A stretch of 64,000 nt of DNA, from contig JADNRY010000003.1 in the NCBI GenBank assembly GCA_015501585.1, positions 620,001 through 684,000 on the forward strand. Direction: 5' to 3'. The translations under genes and the position numbers were made by a program. A model generated the notes under the pieces. That model was not told the origin of the DNA. It searched no databases and saw only the letters and a program-made list of their open reading frames with translations. Within the stretch, counting starts at the first letter, position 1. Each line of letters starts with the position of its first letter. This document shows, in pieces, positions 1 to 12,000 of this stretch. The stretch comes from Rhodocollybia butyracea. Its lineage: Eukaryota; Basidiomycota; Agaricomycetes; Agaricales; Omphalotaceae.

Positions 1-1323
1 CGGGTGGGATGAGATTTCTGTTCATCATGCTTCTTTTCATGATTTCTTGGGTGACCCGAAACGCTCTCAAAATTTCTATGTTGGTGGTCTGCACCATCGT
101 ATGGATCTGGCTCGATCTATTCTGAAATTGTTAGCTCGTGGGTATCAAGAACAATGTATTGGTGGTCTCAATTCACGGTAGATCTGTTCAAGTTCTCATG
201 GAGTGATTGAGCCTCACGGATCATGCTCTACTGATTCCTTAAGATCTCTTCCAGGACGTCCGATCCCCTTTATCACTTCATTGCCTCCTTCTGCTGAATT
301 GTTGCCTCTAATTCGAAATGTCAATCCAGATTATATCACTGAATTCTGGCCAGAACCGCTGGAGAAAATGCTGACTTGGATGAAAGTTAGTCCAACTTTT
401 TTTTTTCGCCGATTTGTATTCTGATGTACACCAACTTAAGAAAATCCATCCAGCACCTGAAGATTTGATTCAACTTTGGGAAGACTACAAATACATGAGC
501 TTCATTGCATGGACACTTGACCCGCCATTCATGTGGCGTCCGCCAAACGAGATTTCTTTACCGTGTGCTCACCATATTCTATCACAGTACCCAAGACTCC
601 TTCATTTTCTTTGCATACTAATGCTGTTACGGAATTCCTCGATCTCTGTCACCCGTTTACTGTTAGATATTTCTTGGAGTGATCTTAGGTCAACTGTTTG
701 TGGTCTTCGCTCGATTATTGGCGAAGACGAAGAAATGGTTATTGATCTTTGTAATCACCTGCGACATCCATCGTTCACTGGAGAGATTTTCCCGTGGCCA
801 TCAGTATCCCGGTATATAGCACGTCGAAGTATCCACATAGCAAAGGAATTCTGCACTGGTGAGCGAAAAGACGTTGGTGGCAGGTCCGTGGTAGCACTGC
901 GAATAAATGATCTCTCTCACAATCATATCATTTAGCTGGTCTCTCATGCGGCGTCATTGTAACTGGAGTCTCCAGGTCAGATTATCACTACCTTGTCATG
1001 AACTCCTTCGTGATCTTTGGAGCTTCCAATCATTGTCTCAACTTCCAAAATGTGATGCGGAGGATATCTACCATATTTTGAAGTGGCTAGAGGTAAGAAA
1101 CGAGAAAGTATATAATGTACAACTCCTACTGAGAATCTTCTTATTGACAGTCATTTCCTGTTCCCCGCTCGAAGTAATATCACGCTGGATGCAACATTTG
1201 GCCGACATCCAGGTTAAACCACTCAATAATCTTGATTCATCTCGGGTTGAAAACAGCTGGTCCAATCTTCTTGATGAGTGGTCACAGTTACAGGGCCTTA
1301 TAATTGATTATTACAGAAATTGA
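1..1323 (+). pseudogene. 3' part of a NACHT-type NTPase gene (paralogue of the 9-12 kb gene), cut by the window start
   Basis: The reading frame entering at position 1 encodes HHASFHDFLGDPKRSQNFYV, which closely matches HHASFYDFLHDPKRSQNFYV of the NACHT gene near 10.9 kb. Four further exon-like blocks follow in the same order as in that paralogue: LPPSAELLPLI...MLTWMK (about 246-385), APEDLIQLWEDYKY onward (about 432-860), HELLRDLWSFQSLSQLPKCD (about 960-1092) and a last block ending at the TGA at 1321. The introns sit at matching positions. In the last block the frame is shifted by one base relative to the paralogue (CCCGCTCG versus CCTCCGGCT near 1163), so the copy may be decaying. Only the region downstream of the NTPase domain is visible. 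Family role, by analogy with fungal STAND proteins, would be non-self recognition or regulated cell death; nothing here proves that. Confidence 0.6.
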
Positions 1324-1927
1324 GGTTGTTTGCTTGTACATTGTATTTCATGGCGCATGTCCTAGTCGAAACTGCGATGCTAGAACAACTGTCCGTTCAA
1401 TTGTGTGCGAGTTTAAGTCAAAAAATGGGTTTGAAGGTTCTCACACGCTACACCTTAGGTATGTAGCTCAGGCGACGGAAAGAAGTCGCGACTCGCAACT
1501 TATTAGCGATGGAGACAACGAAACAGTCAGGGGTGAAAGAGATTGAAGGCTTGAGACGATCAAGGTCCAAGGGAAAGTACTTGTTGAATATTCGATGGAA
1601 TGTGATAGTTTTAACTGGCTCCGGCTACGCTACATCAGGCATCGCGAAGCGAAACTTCGTCAACTGGACAAGTTATACAGGCCAGTATAATCCAAAACGA
1701 AGCGACAGGTTAGCGCGCGTATAAGAGCTCGCCGGCCCGAGCGCCTATTCTACCCTGTTTATGATGAACTCACTCATCTATGTAGACTCTCCGAACCAAA
1801 ATCTAGTTAGTTCTTGATCAACTCTACTTGTGCCCTTTCGCTGACGCTCAAGAATAGGTATGCTGCATATGTAGGTAGGTAAGCTACTTCAAGATCTTTA
1901 CGGACTGAAATAATACTCCTTTATAGA
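1324..1927. other. Intergenic stretch, no supported gene
   Basis: About 600 bases between the NACHT fragment and the RING/TRAF gene. Short open frames exist but show no recognisable domain or convincing exon. The missing first exon of the RING gene could lie here; I looked for an exon ending in a Cys-x2-Cys pair and did not find one. Confidence 0.4.
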
Positions 1928-3448
1928 ATGCCATTCGTGGACCCATGCACAAACCAGACTTGCTCTCATACTTTTTGTCGAGAATGTATCATACAATCTC
2001 TTGCACACTCGCCGCAATGTCCCATCGACAGATCTGCTCTTCGGATCGAAGATGTCCATCCTGCAGATCCCATTGTTCGCTCTGTAAGTCATTCGAAAAC
2101 AGTCCGCAAATTGGGAATCTGATCCAGCGTAGTTGGTAGATGAATTGACTGTCAAATGTTCCAACGAGTCCGCGGGATGCTTATATACATGCCAGAGGCA
2201 GCTTCTCAGTGTACACATCGAATCCGACTGTCAGTATGCTGTAGTTCCGTGTCCAAATGGCGGTTGTGCGGAGGAAGTGCTCAGGAAGGACACCAAAGAA
2301 CACTTATGTGCCCATACGCTAGTCAAGTGTGAAGACTGCGAAGAATCTGTGAAATACAGCGAGTTGGAGGTGTGTTACTGCCGAACAATCATTCTTACTC
2401 GTTCTAATGCGCAACAGACTCACCATTCTAGCTGTTCTAGAAAATTCTTCACATGTGAAGACTGCACCAATGAGCTACCATGCTCTTCGCGTACGACACA
2501 TGCTTTGACCTGCTACGCTACTCGAGTGAAATGCTCTCATGAATCTCATGGATGTTCTTGGGAAGGCCGGCGGAAGGATCTTCCATCTCACATTTCAGCG
2601 TGCTCCTATGAGGCCATTAGGGGCTTTTTTGCCATCCACGATACTCAGAAGGCTGCACTGCTCGACGAGAATGCTCTTCTCAAGCGGAGGGTTGACACAT
2701 TAGAAAGCCAGTTACGAGTTGTTGAATTCGAGTTACGTTGCACTCAGAGTGCTTTAGGACCCTGGTTCCGCAATTCGGGTTCTACCTCTCTCTCCCCGCC
2801 ATCTTCTCAGTTACCGACTCATTCACAGCCAACCAGTGCATCCACCTCTCGTCCGCGCACTGACCTATCTTACTTCCCTGAGCTGCCTCTCGACGACAGA
2901 TTTGAACTTCCATTATCCTACCAGGTTGCTAGCGAACAAATCTGGCCTCAACCTCCCCCGAGAGGCCGGAATTCCCATCATTGTCTAATCGTGCCTCCAT
3001 GAACGGGATACCGACCCAAAACTGGCCAAATCTCAGTTATCCTCCAACCGTTACGCGTTCACATCAAACCGTAATAGCACCGCTGAACCTGAATACCACG
3101 CTCGAAGGCAGCTTGGAGGGTCTTCGAGAGTCTATAGTCGGACTATCTACTTCATTAGATTCGCTTGGGAGGCGAAGTGACATTGCGCTAACGAACGAGA
3201 CTCTGAGGCTCAACGAGGAAGTCATGTCGTTGAAGGCAACACTGCATGGGCTTCGGATGCAGGTTCGTCTTTTCTCAAATTGTGCTATCGATAACCACGC
3301 TGATCTTTCTACTTAGGTTCATACCATTATGATGGACCGAAATGCTCAAGTGACAGGGCGTGCACCAGGAATCGACTCGTTATTCATGCAAGCTGATAGT
3401 TCATGGCGTATGCAGAACGCTCCATCTAATTCTATAACAAAGCTCTAG
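1928..3448 (+). CDS. RING/TRAF-type zinc finger protein with coiled coils
   Basis: The N-terminal exon carries the second half of a RING finger: CSHTFCREC, then CPIDR, in which the eighth zinc ligand is Asp instead of Cys. Two TRAF-type zinc finger blocks follow, rich in Cys and His (CSNESAGCLYTC; CPNGGCAEEVL; CEDCEESV; then CSHESHGCSWEG with SHISACSYEAI). A heptad-rich helix (ENALLKRRVDTLESQL), a Ser/Pro-rich linker and a second coiled coil (about 3090-3260) come next. Introns are visible at 2084-2132, 2370-2417 (48 nt, in frame) and 3263-3316. A frame change near 2930-2965 needs one more intron or an indel. The last exon ends at TAG 3446-3448. The first Cys-x2-Cys of the RING is not in this model, so the start is uncertain: either an upstream exon is missed or the RING is truncated. 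The architecture suggests a ubiquitin-ligase-like adaptor; the substrate is unknown. Convergent with the next gene, 33 bp apart. Confidence 0.7.
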
Positions 3449-3481
3449 CTGGAACCATTTAGGATGTAACTGTATTGTAGA

Positions 3482-5214
3482 TTATGTTGTATGTATCTGT
3501 TCAGTGTCGGTAGAATGAACTCGAAACAGAGCGCAACTTTGCTCATGAGCTATCCACAACTCCCGCAGGTAATTTCTTTCGAGGACTTGATCTTGTAGAT
3601 CCAAGACATCTTCCTCTATCAACTCTTGCTCCATTGATGCCCTGTTTGTCTCCCTTGGCATCAACTCTTCTTGAGACAGTTCCCGCGCATGAGAAATCAA
3701 CTGGGCCGATGATGAACTATGTCGAAGACGAATCATAGGGATATTAACTCCTAGATGTAAGTCCTGTTCACCAATGGATAATGAATCACGAGAGCCATCG
3801 TGCTCATCCGCTTGTTCCAATTCTTTTCCTAGATTTTCTGCTCCACAAAAATGGTCGAACACCTGTGCTTTGGATGCCGGATATCCAAGCATCTTGACCG
3901 TTCTCTCTATAGTATCAGACCCTATCTATTTTTCGGTCAGACAGCGTTACACAACCAAGAAAGATGATTTACATCGTCGCTTTGAAGACGCCAAGCTTTG
4001 CTTTGAGATTTGAGTTGGACTTCTTGTTCCCGTAGTATTATAGAAAAATGAATGACACGAGTGACGAAATGGGATATAATGATGTTGAGTAAACGTATGC
4101 TTTCCAGTGAGATACCAGTGACTATTTTTGCAGACGGTGAGTACACTTCTTGATATAATCTGAGTGAAAATTTGTAACCAAACGGATTCGTATAACAGGG
4201 AGTTACTCACGATATAAGACGACCTAGGGGTCCCAGATTGAACAGCTCTAGTTCGTGGTCTCGGAACGTAGTGGAGTCGATCTCCAACTCATTGAATATT
4301 TTCACGACTTTTTCATCCCTGGTCATACCACGCTTTCGCTTTCTTCGTTTTCCATCCCCATCCGACTCTTCTTCACTTTCAGAGTCCCTTGGGTCACCAT
4401 CAGAGAGAGTTTCTGGGCCCACTGTATCAGGCTCGACCTCATCCGATGCCTCAATTGCCTTTCTCTTCCGACCACGCTTTAACTTGAGAGCATCAGAGAC
4501 GAAAGTCGTACCGGAGGTCTCTGCGCGCTTCTGCCGCATGTACAATCGTTTTCGCAAACGACGACGTTCAGCTGGAGATAGATCAGAAGGAACTTCCGAT
4601 TCTCCCCTGGCGTCAACGGTGGACGATGGTTGAGAAGGCATGGAAGAGGCTTTGTCTTCGTTGATAATTCTGTCTATAGCTCTCAAATGGTTGATAGACA
4701 GAGTTTTTAGAGCTTCCTTCTGCCTGCTAGCCAAGTCTTGTGTATCCTGAGCCTCCAGTCCTGCTTCGCATGTCCAGGCAAGTTCAATAGCGCCATAGAA
4801 TTGAGCCTGGTCCTCTTCGACTTCCAGCCAGTCATCAGAGACTTCCATTGCTATGTCAAGCTCAGACCTCAATGATCCTACATCGGAATCTCTACTTGCT
4901 TCTTCGAGTGCAGCGAGGTATACGCAAACTTCGACAACATTTTTGGACCCAACCGCTGCAGAAATGAGATCTGGTCGAAGAGATGAATGGGAACTGAGAG
5001 CCGTGAAGAAACGGTCCTTTTCTTTTTCGGACCAAATCCCTGTGGAGGATTCTTCAGACTGTTCGTCGTCAGTACGTACAGCGAGGAAGGACTTCAGCAA
5101 TTCGAGGTGTGGCTCATTTGCTATCTCTTCGTCGGGTTGTAGTTCGTTTTCGTTCTGCATATCCAAATCATCGAAGAGAAAAAAGTTTAATAAGCGCCCA
5201 ACGCCACTTTTCAT
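3482..5214 (-). CDS. Rrn5-like RNA polymerase I upstream-activation factor (SANT domain)
   Basis: Start ATG at 5214 (RC). The N-terminal third contains a SANT/Myb-like domain typical of Rrn5 proteins: GIWSEKEKDRFFTAL followed by RPDLISAAVGSKNVVEVCVY. A basic RRRLRKRLYMRQKR patch, an acidic/basic low-complexity linker with KRRKRKRG (likely nuclear localisation) and a C-terminal helical histone-fold-like region (SLESIRLLNIIISHFVTRVI, then EQEVQLKSQSKAWRL) follow. Two introns bring these into one frame: 4160-4210 (GTGAGT...CAG) and 3905-3972 (GTAAAT...GAG). Splicing the second joins LQSDD to RTVKMLGYP, the expected continuation of the histone-fold helix. In yeasts, Rrn5 belongs to the upstream activating factor that recruits Pol I to rDNA promoters. 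The family call rests on domain pattern only; another SANT-domain nuclear protein is the main alternative. Confidence 0.6.
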
Positions 5215-5302
5215 TCTTGACGCCCATGTTCAAAAATTCAAGTGCCTCAAAAGCTTGAATTTTGGGCCCTCTATAGCTCTCAGTGGATGGGAAACCGTGA
5301 TC

Positions 5303-7195
5303 ATGCGGATTTACTACCGGAGGAAAGCCATGAGGTGCATGCATAGTTAAATCAGTTGGCATATCTAACATTTGCCCAAGATTATTTCAAGATTAGAGTT
5401 ACAGTTGAAAACACAGACAGCCCGAGCATCCCTTCTTCAGAGTCGACTTGCTGCCACTCAAAGTGCACTTGATGTGGAGCGGATTAAATATGCTGAGGAC
5501 CTCAGGGCCGAGCAAATAGCAAAAAACAAGCTGCAGCAGAAACTTTTCATGTATTATCAACATGTCAAGAATGTTGAAGAAGAGAAGGACGAGTTGCGTG
5601 GCGCCGTCATGGAATTCCTACAAAAAGGTTAGCAGTAGCGTGGGGGTGGTAGTATTTCTTTATTCTCATCTAGAACTGCTTGTAGTTGAAGAACCTAATA
5701 CGAAGTGGCCGCAATCCCAGATATCCATTTCCAGTCTTCTCGGTCTGTCTTTGTTTCATACTTATGTACCAACCCGTAAGCTAAGATATGCTACACTATC
5801 AGAACCCGTCGAACCTCGACTACTGAGGCACCGTAACCAGGACATTTCGAACGAATTTGACCATGACTTGATGAACTCTGCTGCTAGCATGATAGAGTCC
5901 TTGGTGCGGGAAAGGGACATTGCCCGAAATGCTCATCAGCTTCTTCTTGTGACTGCAAGAGCGCAGATAGCAAATCTCCAAGCGGAGCTTGCTCATCGTG
6001 ACTACGAACTGGAAAAATGTATCTCTCTTAGCTCAAATCATCATAGCTTTCAGAGAGATCCTCGAGCCAACTCAGAGCCTCTTCCGCCATTGGACCCTGT
6101 CACAGCAACGAAAGTACTGCAATTGACCTCTAGTCGTCATAAGACGCTCGAGATGGGAAATAAGCATCTCGAGAAACGGGTGGGTTTTGGCCTCATCAGA
6201 GCTTTCCACAGCTTATTTGTTGTCAGCTCGAAGAAATTCGCCGGAAGGCTCAACTGGCAGATCAACAGATAAAAGTCAAGGATTCGGAGGGATCCCACCA
6301 GGACCAGGAGGCTGAGGTCCCCGAGGATTCTGATATTACTGTCAGAATGCCTCTTACAAGCCCAAAAAACTTCGCAGATCTGATTGCTCATTTTGATAAA
6401 GAGATTCAGAATTTGGGCTCTGCGATTCAAGCCTTCGCAGCAGAGAGAAACCAGCTTTGGAAAGCTGTTTCCTCATCCACCGATATTTCGTCGGGCGCTG
6501 GCTATGAGAAGCCTTCTCCAAGGTATGTCAACGTTTACGGTGTCTTCTATCATTAATATTTTTTCTTTTGCAGCATAAGCCAACATATAAGCTCCCAATC
6601 ATCGGACCGTGTCCAAAGGTTCAGCGAGCGGCTGGGATTGGAGGGGGGATACATAGCCAGCCTCCAGCGAGAGAAGGCCCTTATCGAGGAAAACATAAAA
6701 CTTGCCGGGATGCTGCGCAAGTCGCACTCATTGAATGCTCCTTCTCCTCTCCTACTGTCGTCGCCACCTCTTCTCCATACTAACGTCGAGCCGGAACCTC
6801 CTCGTGAATTCCTTGATATAGAGGATGGTGAGGTCTCTATGGAACTCGCAACACCTCTTCTACCAACAACAATCCTACGTTCTGCTCCTTCCACTGCTCC
6901 GGGGACTCCCGTACATGCTAATTCCCCTATACAATCCTCTCCGGTTTTTCCTGAGTGGAATCCATTTGGCGAAGTACCCTCATCATCTCCTCGTAGTTTG
7001 TCCACGGAAGAAATCGGGTATCCGGAAGTGGACGAACGTGCTTTTCGGATAGAACATCAGCCTACCGATGCCGGATTTGACCAGCTTGCCAACGAACTAC
7101 TTTCTACGGAACAACAAGTCATCGAAAGCGAAAAAGCGATAAGCAATCTGGCTAACCTTGTGGGCGATTTAGAGCGGACAAGTTTCGAATCTTGA
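5303..7195 (+). CDS. Uncharacterised coiled-coil protein
   Basis: Not recognised as a named family. The first clear exon reads RLELQLKTQTARASLLQSRL with strong heptads. It is reached by a 57-nt intron (5335-5391) from a short first exon whose ATG is at 5303 or 5330. Later exons give further predicted helices (SMIESLVRERDIARNAHQLL; QREKALIEENIKLAG), a Pro/Ser-rich middle (about 6730-7010) and a final heptad block (NELLSTEQQVIESEKAISNL), ending TGA at 7195. Introns visible: from about 5627 to about 5670; 6181-6221, where LEKR joins LEEIRR; and 6522-6573, where PSP/R joins ISQHI. Coiled coil plus disordered middle is common in centrosomal, spindle or septum scaffolds, but nothing specific points to one. 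It diverges from the Rrn5-like gene with only about 90 bases between the starts. Confidence 0.6.
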
Positions 7196-9042
7196 TATAA
7201 ATTAGGTCATTGTCTTTTCTTTTCTTCTGATGTGTTATATTGTATCATCATTGTTCTCTGCTTGTTGTCAAATAACTGCTTGGTTTACGCGAGATCTACC
7301 TACACTAGACCTACTTAGTCCACTTGTATGTATGTATATATTGCTTTTTCGTATAGTTTTGGTTTGTACGTATGGCTTTCAGTGCTCTCTATGTCAAGCT
7401 CGCTTGCCGAGGTTAAGTCTGCCTATACGTGACAAAGTCTTCCCGACCAGAGAGATAGCACAACGACGATGGGGTACTCAGATTGCTATAGTTGCTGCTG
7501 GCCCGCGACTCGTGTGTGGTTCTTCAGCCCCCAGAAATGGTACCGTACTCTCTGGAACCCTGAAACACATGTGGCTTTGGTAGTAGTAGACCTCCGACTG
7601 AGCATAGGATACTATCACTAACTCAGTGAAGCAAGGCTTTAACTTGAAGCTTGCAACCAGGGCCATTCATCAGCCCCAATCCTGATTCCTGTTTTTTTTT
7701 TTTTGGTTACTCATGCCCGTGTAATCTCCCGGGAAATTGTGGTGCTAGTGCTCTGTAGAAGCTATGTCCCGATTCCTGTCTTCTGAACTTGTCGGGCAAA
7801 GCTGTAGATTTCATTCCAGATATGGCAATCAGTCACATGAGAGCGATACGTTGACGGCCATCAACACCTGATGATGTGTCTATTGTCTCGAGATCTGAAT
7901 AAGTGGCTTTGGTTTAGTACTTTATACACTATGTAGTAGACTGTACTCTGCTTTACTACTAGTTCACACTGCAATCACACTGTCATACTCGCTGTTCGTT
8001 TATGTTCTGACTGAAGTTGCGTAATATGACTCTGTGTGTTAAAATTACAGGCTTGAGTCACTGAATGTCAAGACGTCAAAGAGTGAGGCCTAGGGCCTAG
8101 TGAGGGACGGGCGTGAGTTTCTCCACAGAACGGTTAAATAATATTAAAGAGTGTATTTGGAGACACTTTTTTCGCAAGTTGTCGAAAACTCGATGCAACT
8201 TTCCAAAAAGAGCTGACAGCTAGTCCGATCGACCTAACCCTAACATCTTCCGATTTGCCTACGTCGTCATCCCTCCGTCATCGCTGTCGTGGTGTCGTCG
8301 TTGCCTCCTCATTGCTGTCGTGGCGTCGTCGCTGTAGGGAACGATGAGCTTGAAGCCTCAAAGTCATTGGTTTCTCCTTATGTATTTGCACTGTCATCAT
8401 TGAGCGCTTGAGCATATACATTGTACAAGCCTCTTAACTATGAGTCTAGCTAGTAAACTTAATAATTGTCCATTGTGTGCATCCCAGGCAACGACCTGCA
8501 CAAGACCTGCAATGACCTGCAACGACGGCGCCAAGCCTAAGTTTCCCGAATTAGGACAATGACGTCTAACAGATGATCGGATTCTTTGATCTTAAAGCTG
8601 TCGCAACTTTCGAAAACTTGCGCGCAGCATTGCCAGGGGGTTCCAAATACACTCTTTGGACTGTAAAATAAGCGTCAAAAAGAAATCGCTTATGTAAGGC
8701 TCGTGTTTTAGACTTTCATCATGAAACGCGATGACGATCAAAGGATATCAACTGCCAGTCTGATCGATTGATCTGTCAGAAGATAGCAACTTAGTACAGG
8801 CTGATACGCAGAACCAACATCCAAGAGCGCATCCAATTGTTTGTGTCCCTCATGATAAACTTGCTGGACATGAAGAGAGTCAGCATGGACAGCTGACGAA
8901 GTGATTTGGCGTTGATTTCAGGAACGCCTCTATGGTCGAATACTGGTCGAATCCTGTCCAACTAGAATATTGTATCACGGTCTATCACGGTGCACACCAG
9001 TGCACCGCTCACTCGTGACCTTCCTTCTTTCACACTTGATCG
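7196..9042. other. Gene-poor stretch containing a MITE-like element
   Basis: About 1.85 kb without a supported coding gene. It holds a T-rich 3' region after the coiled-coil gene (about 7200-7350), a poly-T run near 7691 and the inverted-repeat element at 8146-8657. Open frames at 7230-7583 and 7478-7666 overlap on opposite strands and show no protein-like composition. Confidence 0.5.
8146..8657. mobile_element. MITE-like non-autonomous element with 16-bp perfect terminal inverted repeats
   Basis: The left end (8146-8161) reads AAAGAGTGTATTTGGA and the right end (8642-8657) is its exact reverse complement. Just inside, related subterminal sequences also face each other (GCAAGTTGTCGAAAAC on the left; GCAAGTTTTCGAAAG on the right strand). 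The 512-bp body has no coding capacity and contains short internal repeats: a GTCGTGGTGTCGTCG / GTCGTGGCGTCGTCG pair near 8288-8334 and three GACCTGCA units near 8493-8520. I could not see a clear target-site duplication, so the exact ends are uncertain. This is what a DNA-transposon-derived MITE looks like; no transposase is nearby. Confidence 0.6.
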
Positions 9043-12000
9043 ATGTCCTTCTTTGAACGCAGCTCTGGCTTCCAGCTTAACGGAGGAAACTTCTATAATG
9101 TGGCTGGAGATATGAATATCGAGCGACCAGTAGAGGATAGTTGCACTCGTTCTTCTGATGTACGAGTATCAGGAATTCAAAGAAGCGATACAGGAAGTGT
9201 TCGGTACACCCCATATAGTACAGTGGGTTTTGTTTTCTTATATCATGGATATACTCATGTGTTTCTAGGTAATTCTACTCGGCCATGGGGACAATCGAGC
9301 GCGCATGCCTGCTCACGTCGCGAGGAACATGCAGAAACCTCGTCAACATCAGGTACCTTCATCGCCTCACCAACCACAGAGTCGTGGCTTACTACATTCG
9401 ATTATATATCCCTCCCAGAACACATACCGGAATCCCAGCTTCCCGAAACTACGGTTTCGCTGTACCCTGACTCAGAACAGTTTTTCTCCTTAACCTCTCC
9501 CCCCATACCAATCAATCCCAATTTTTACACACTGGATCGTGCTATATCATATCCTCCAACTGATATCGGACTTCAGATAAATGGTTTTCCTAGTCGACAT
9601 ACAGACCTGTATACAGAGCGCTTAGGTATATACCTACCTCATGAGTACGTCCAGCCGACAAAGTACATCCAGCCGACAACGACCATCAATGGTGGCATAT
9701 TTGTGGGCCATACCCGCTCAGGCGAAAAAGGTATGTCGAACATAAAAGAGAGACTCCTTGTTTGAATTGAAGTGTAGGAATCGATAAACTACATAGCGCG
9801 GCAGCGTTGGAGGCCCTTCACGACTCAGCGGATAGCTTCCCCCAGCCAAGATGTCATCCTGAAACACGCACTAAAATGCTTGAAGATTTACAGGAGTGGT
9901 CGCAAGGAACAGACCCCACCAGTAGCATTCTGTGGTTGTTCGGACCGGCAGGTGCAGGGAAGTCCGCTATTATGCAAACGCTTTCTCGCCAACTGCAGAG
10001 TACAGGCCGGCTCGGAGGTTGCTTCTTTTTCAAACGAGCACATCCTACGCGCGGCAACGCAAAAGCCTTATTTGTCACCGTTGCATATCAGCTTGCGCTT
10101 GATGTTCCAGAGCTGAAAGGTCTGATCTCCCAAGTAGTGGAACGCAATCCCTCTGTTCTCGCAAGGTCCATCGAGATTCAGCTGCAAAAGCTGATTTCTG
10201 AGCCTTCTCGCATGCACCCCGACTCATCAAACTCCTCGAACGATACTCATCGATGGTCTGGATGAGTGCGAGGGTCAGGATGTCCATTTGGAAATATTGC
10301 GTGCAATCAGAAGCTCCTTTACAGAACGTTTCCTCCCTCTTCGATTCATCATTGCTAGCAGACCGGAAGGGCATATTCGCGAGATGTTTGAATCGTCGGT
10401 CTATGATGGCGTCTATCGGCCATTTAATGTGGAGCAGTCGTTTGACGATGTCCAAACGTATTTTCTTGATGAATTCGCTCGAATCCATCATGAACACCGT
10501 CAAACCATGTCTGCTGTTCCCCTTCCATGGCCTTTGCCCGATGTTCTGCATAAACTTGTGCAGAAGTCGTCGGGTTATTTCATCTACGCATCCACCGTCA
10601 TAAAATTCATTGATGATAGAAACTACCGCCCCACAGAGCGTCTAGCTATTGTTATGAAGGTCCAAACTGAATCGGATTCAGCATTTGAAGCGCTCGATCA
10701 GCTTTATATCAGTATCCTCTCTACTGCTCTCATCGCCAAGCAGCCTCAGCTAATCCCGATGCTATGTGCTCTCTCGAACTTTGATCTGCCTCCTTATTTT
10801 CTTGATCGGCTGCTTGGGGTGGAAAACGGGGAATCACGGTTATTCTTGCGTGGCCTTCATTCTGTATTTGAGGTGCCACCGGAAGAACAAGAGAAAGAAT
10901 CTTTGGGTCCGATTTCTGCACATCATGCATCCTTTTATGATTTCCTGCATGACCCAAAGCGCTCCCAAAATTTCTATGTTGGTGGTCTACCTGACCGCAT
11001 GGATCTGGCGCGTTCTATCCTGAGATTATATGCTCATGAGTTTCCAGAGGACTATGATTGGAATACTCCCTATTCAAGGTATGCTTTCCATCGAGTGTTT
11101 GTAACTCATGCTTTATTTATCCTTTAAGATCTCCCATAATTGGGTGGCCGCATTTTATCGCTACATTACCTCCTTCTGCGGAACTGTTGCCTTTGGTCCA
11201 AAGTGTTCATCTAAATTATATCACTGAGCTTCACAAAGACTCGCTGAAGACAATGTTAACTTGGATGAGAGTAAGTTTTTTTTCCTCATTCCAAGATGAT
11301 TCCCGGGCCAACATGTACCTAGAAGTCTCATCCGGCTCCTGAAGATGTAATACAACTTTGGGAAGACTATGAATATTTCTTTTTCATCGAACGTGAAGCC
11401 ATACCTTCTCCGTTGTGTTGTTCAACCAGGATGATAAAGACATCTGCTCACCGTATCTTATCACAGTCTCCTGGCCTTCTCGAGTTTCTTCGCATAGCCT
11501 TGTTGCTAAGTTATGATTTCTTTCCCTCAATGACTTTCTTCTGTTTGCTGTTTAATGTTTCCTGGATTGAACTCAGGTCCATCATTTCTTACCTTCGCTC
11601 AATTATTAGTAAAGATAAAGAAATGTTCGGTAATCTTCTTTATCATTTGCGAGATACATCTTTTAATGGGGAGAATTTTCCCTGGCCATTGGTATGCCGG
11701 GATTTGGCACGTCGGATTATCTGCATAGGAAAGGATATTCATGTTGGTAAGCTAAACAACGTGTATAGGTGTGTGGCTAGTAGCATGGCAAATACATGAT
11801 TTTCCTCACAATACTACTATAATATTAGGCGCTACTATATCGATAATAACTGGGCTTTACTTCTCCGACTGTCTCCGTGCGATGAACTTCTTTGTGATAT
11901 TTGGGACCTCCATCCGCTGTCCCAACTCCCAAACTGTGATTCACAAGATATTTATTCTGTTTTGAAGTGGCTAGAGGTGAGAGACAAGAATATATATACA

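Noticed and set aside
1304..1724. Short plus-strand frames after the NACHT fragment
   Set aside because: Low-quality composition, no ATG context or splice sites linking them to neighbours.
4238..4633. Long plus-strand frame, Ser-rich
   Set aside because: It is the antisense of the acidic, Ser-rich part of the Rrn5-like gene; its composition is explained by that.
8233..8244. CCTAACCCTAAC, two telomere-type repeats
   Set aside because: Only two units, inside a MITE-like element and between genes; far too short to mark a telomere or interstitial array.
8288..8334. Repeated GTCGTGGTGTCGTCG-like units considered as a CRISPR or minisatellite
   Set aside because: Only two imperfect copies without spacers of even length; not CRISPR, and eukaryotic context.
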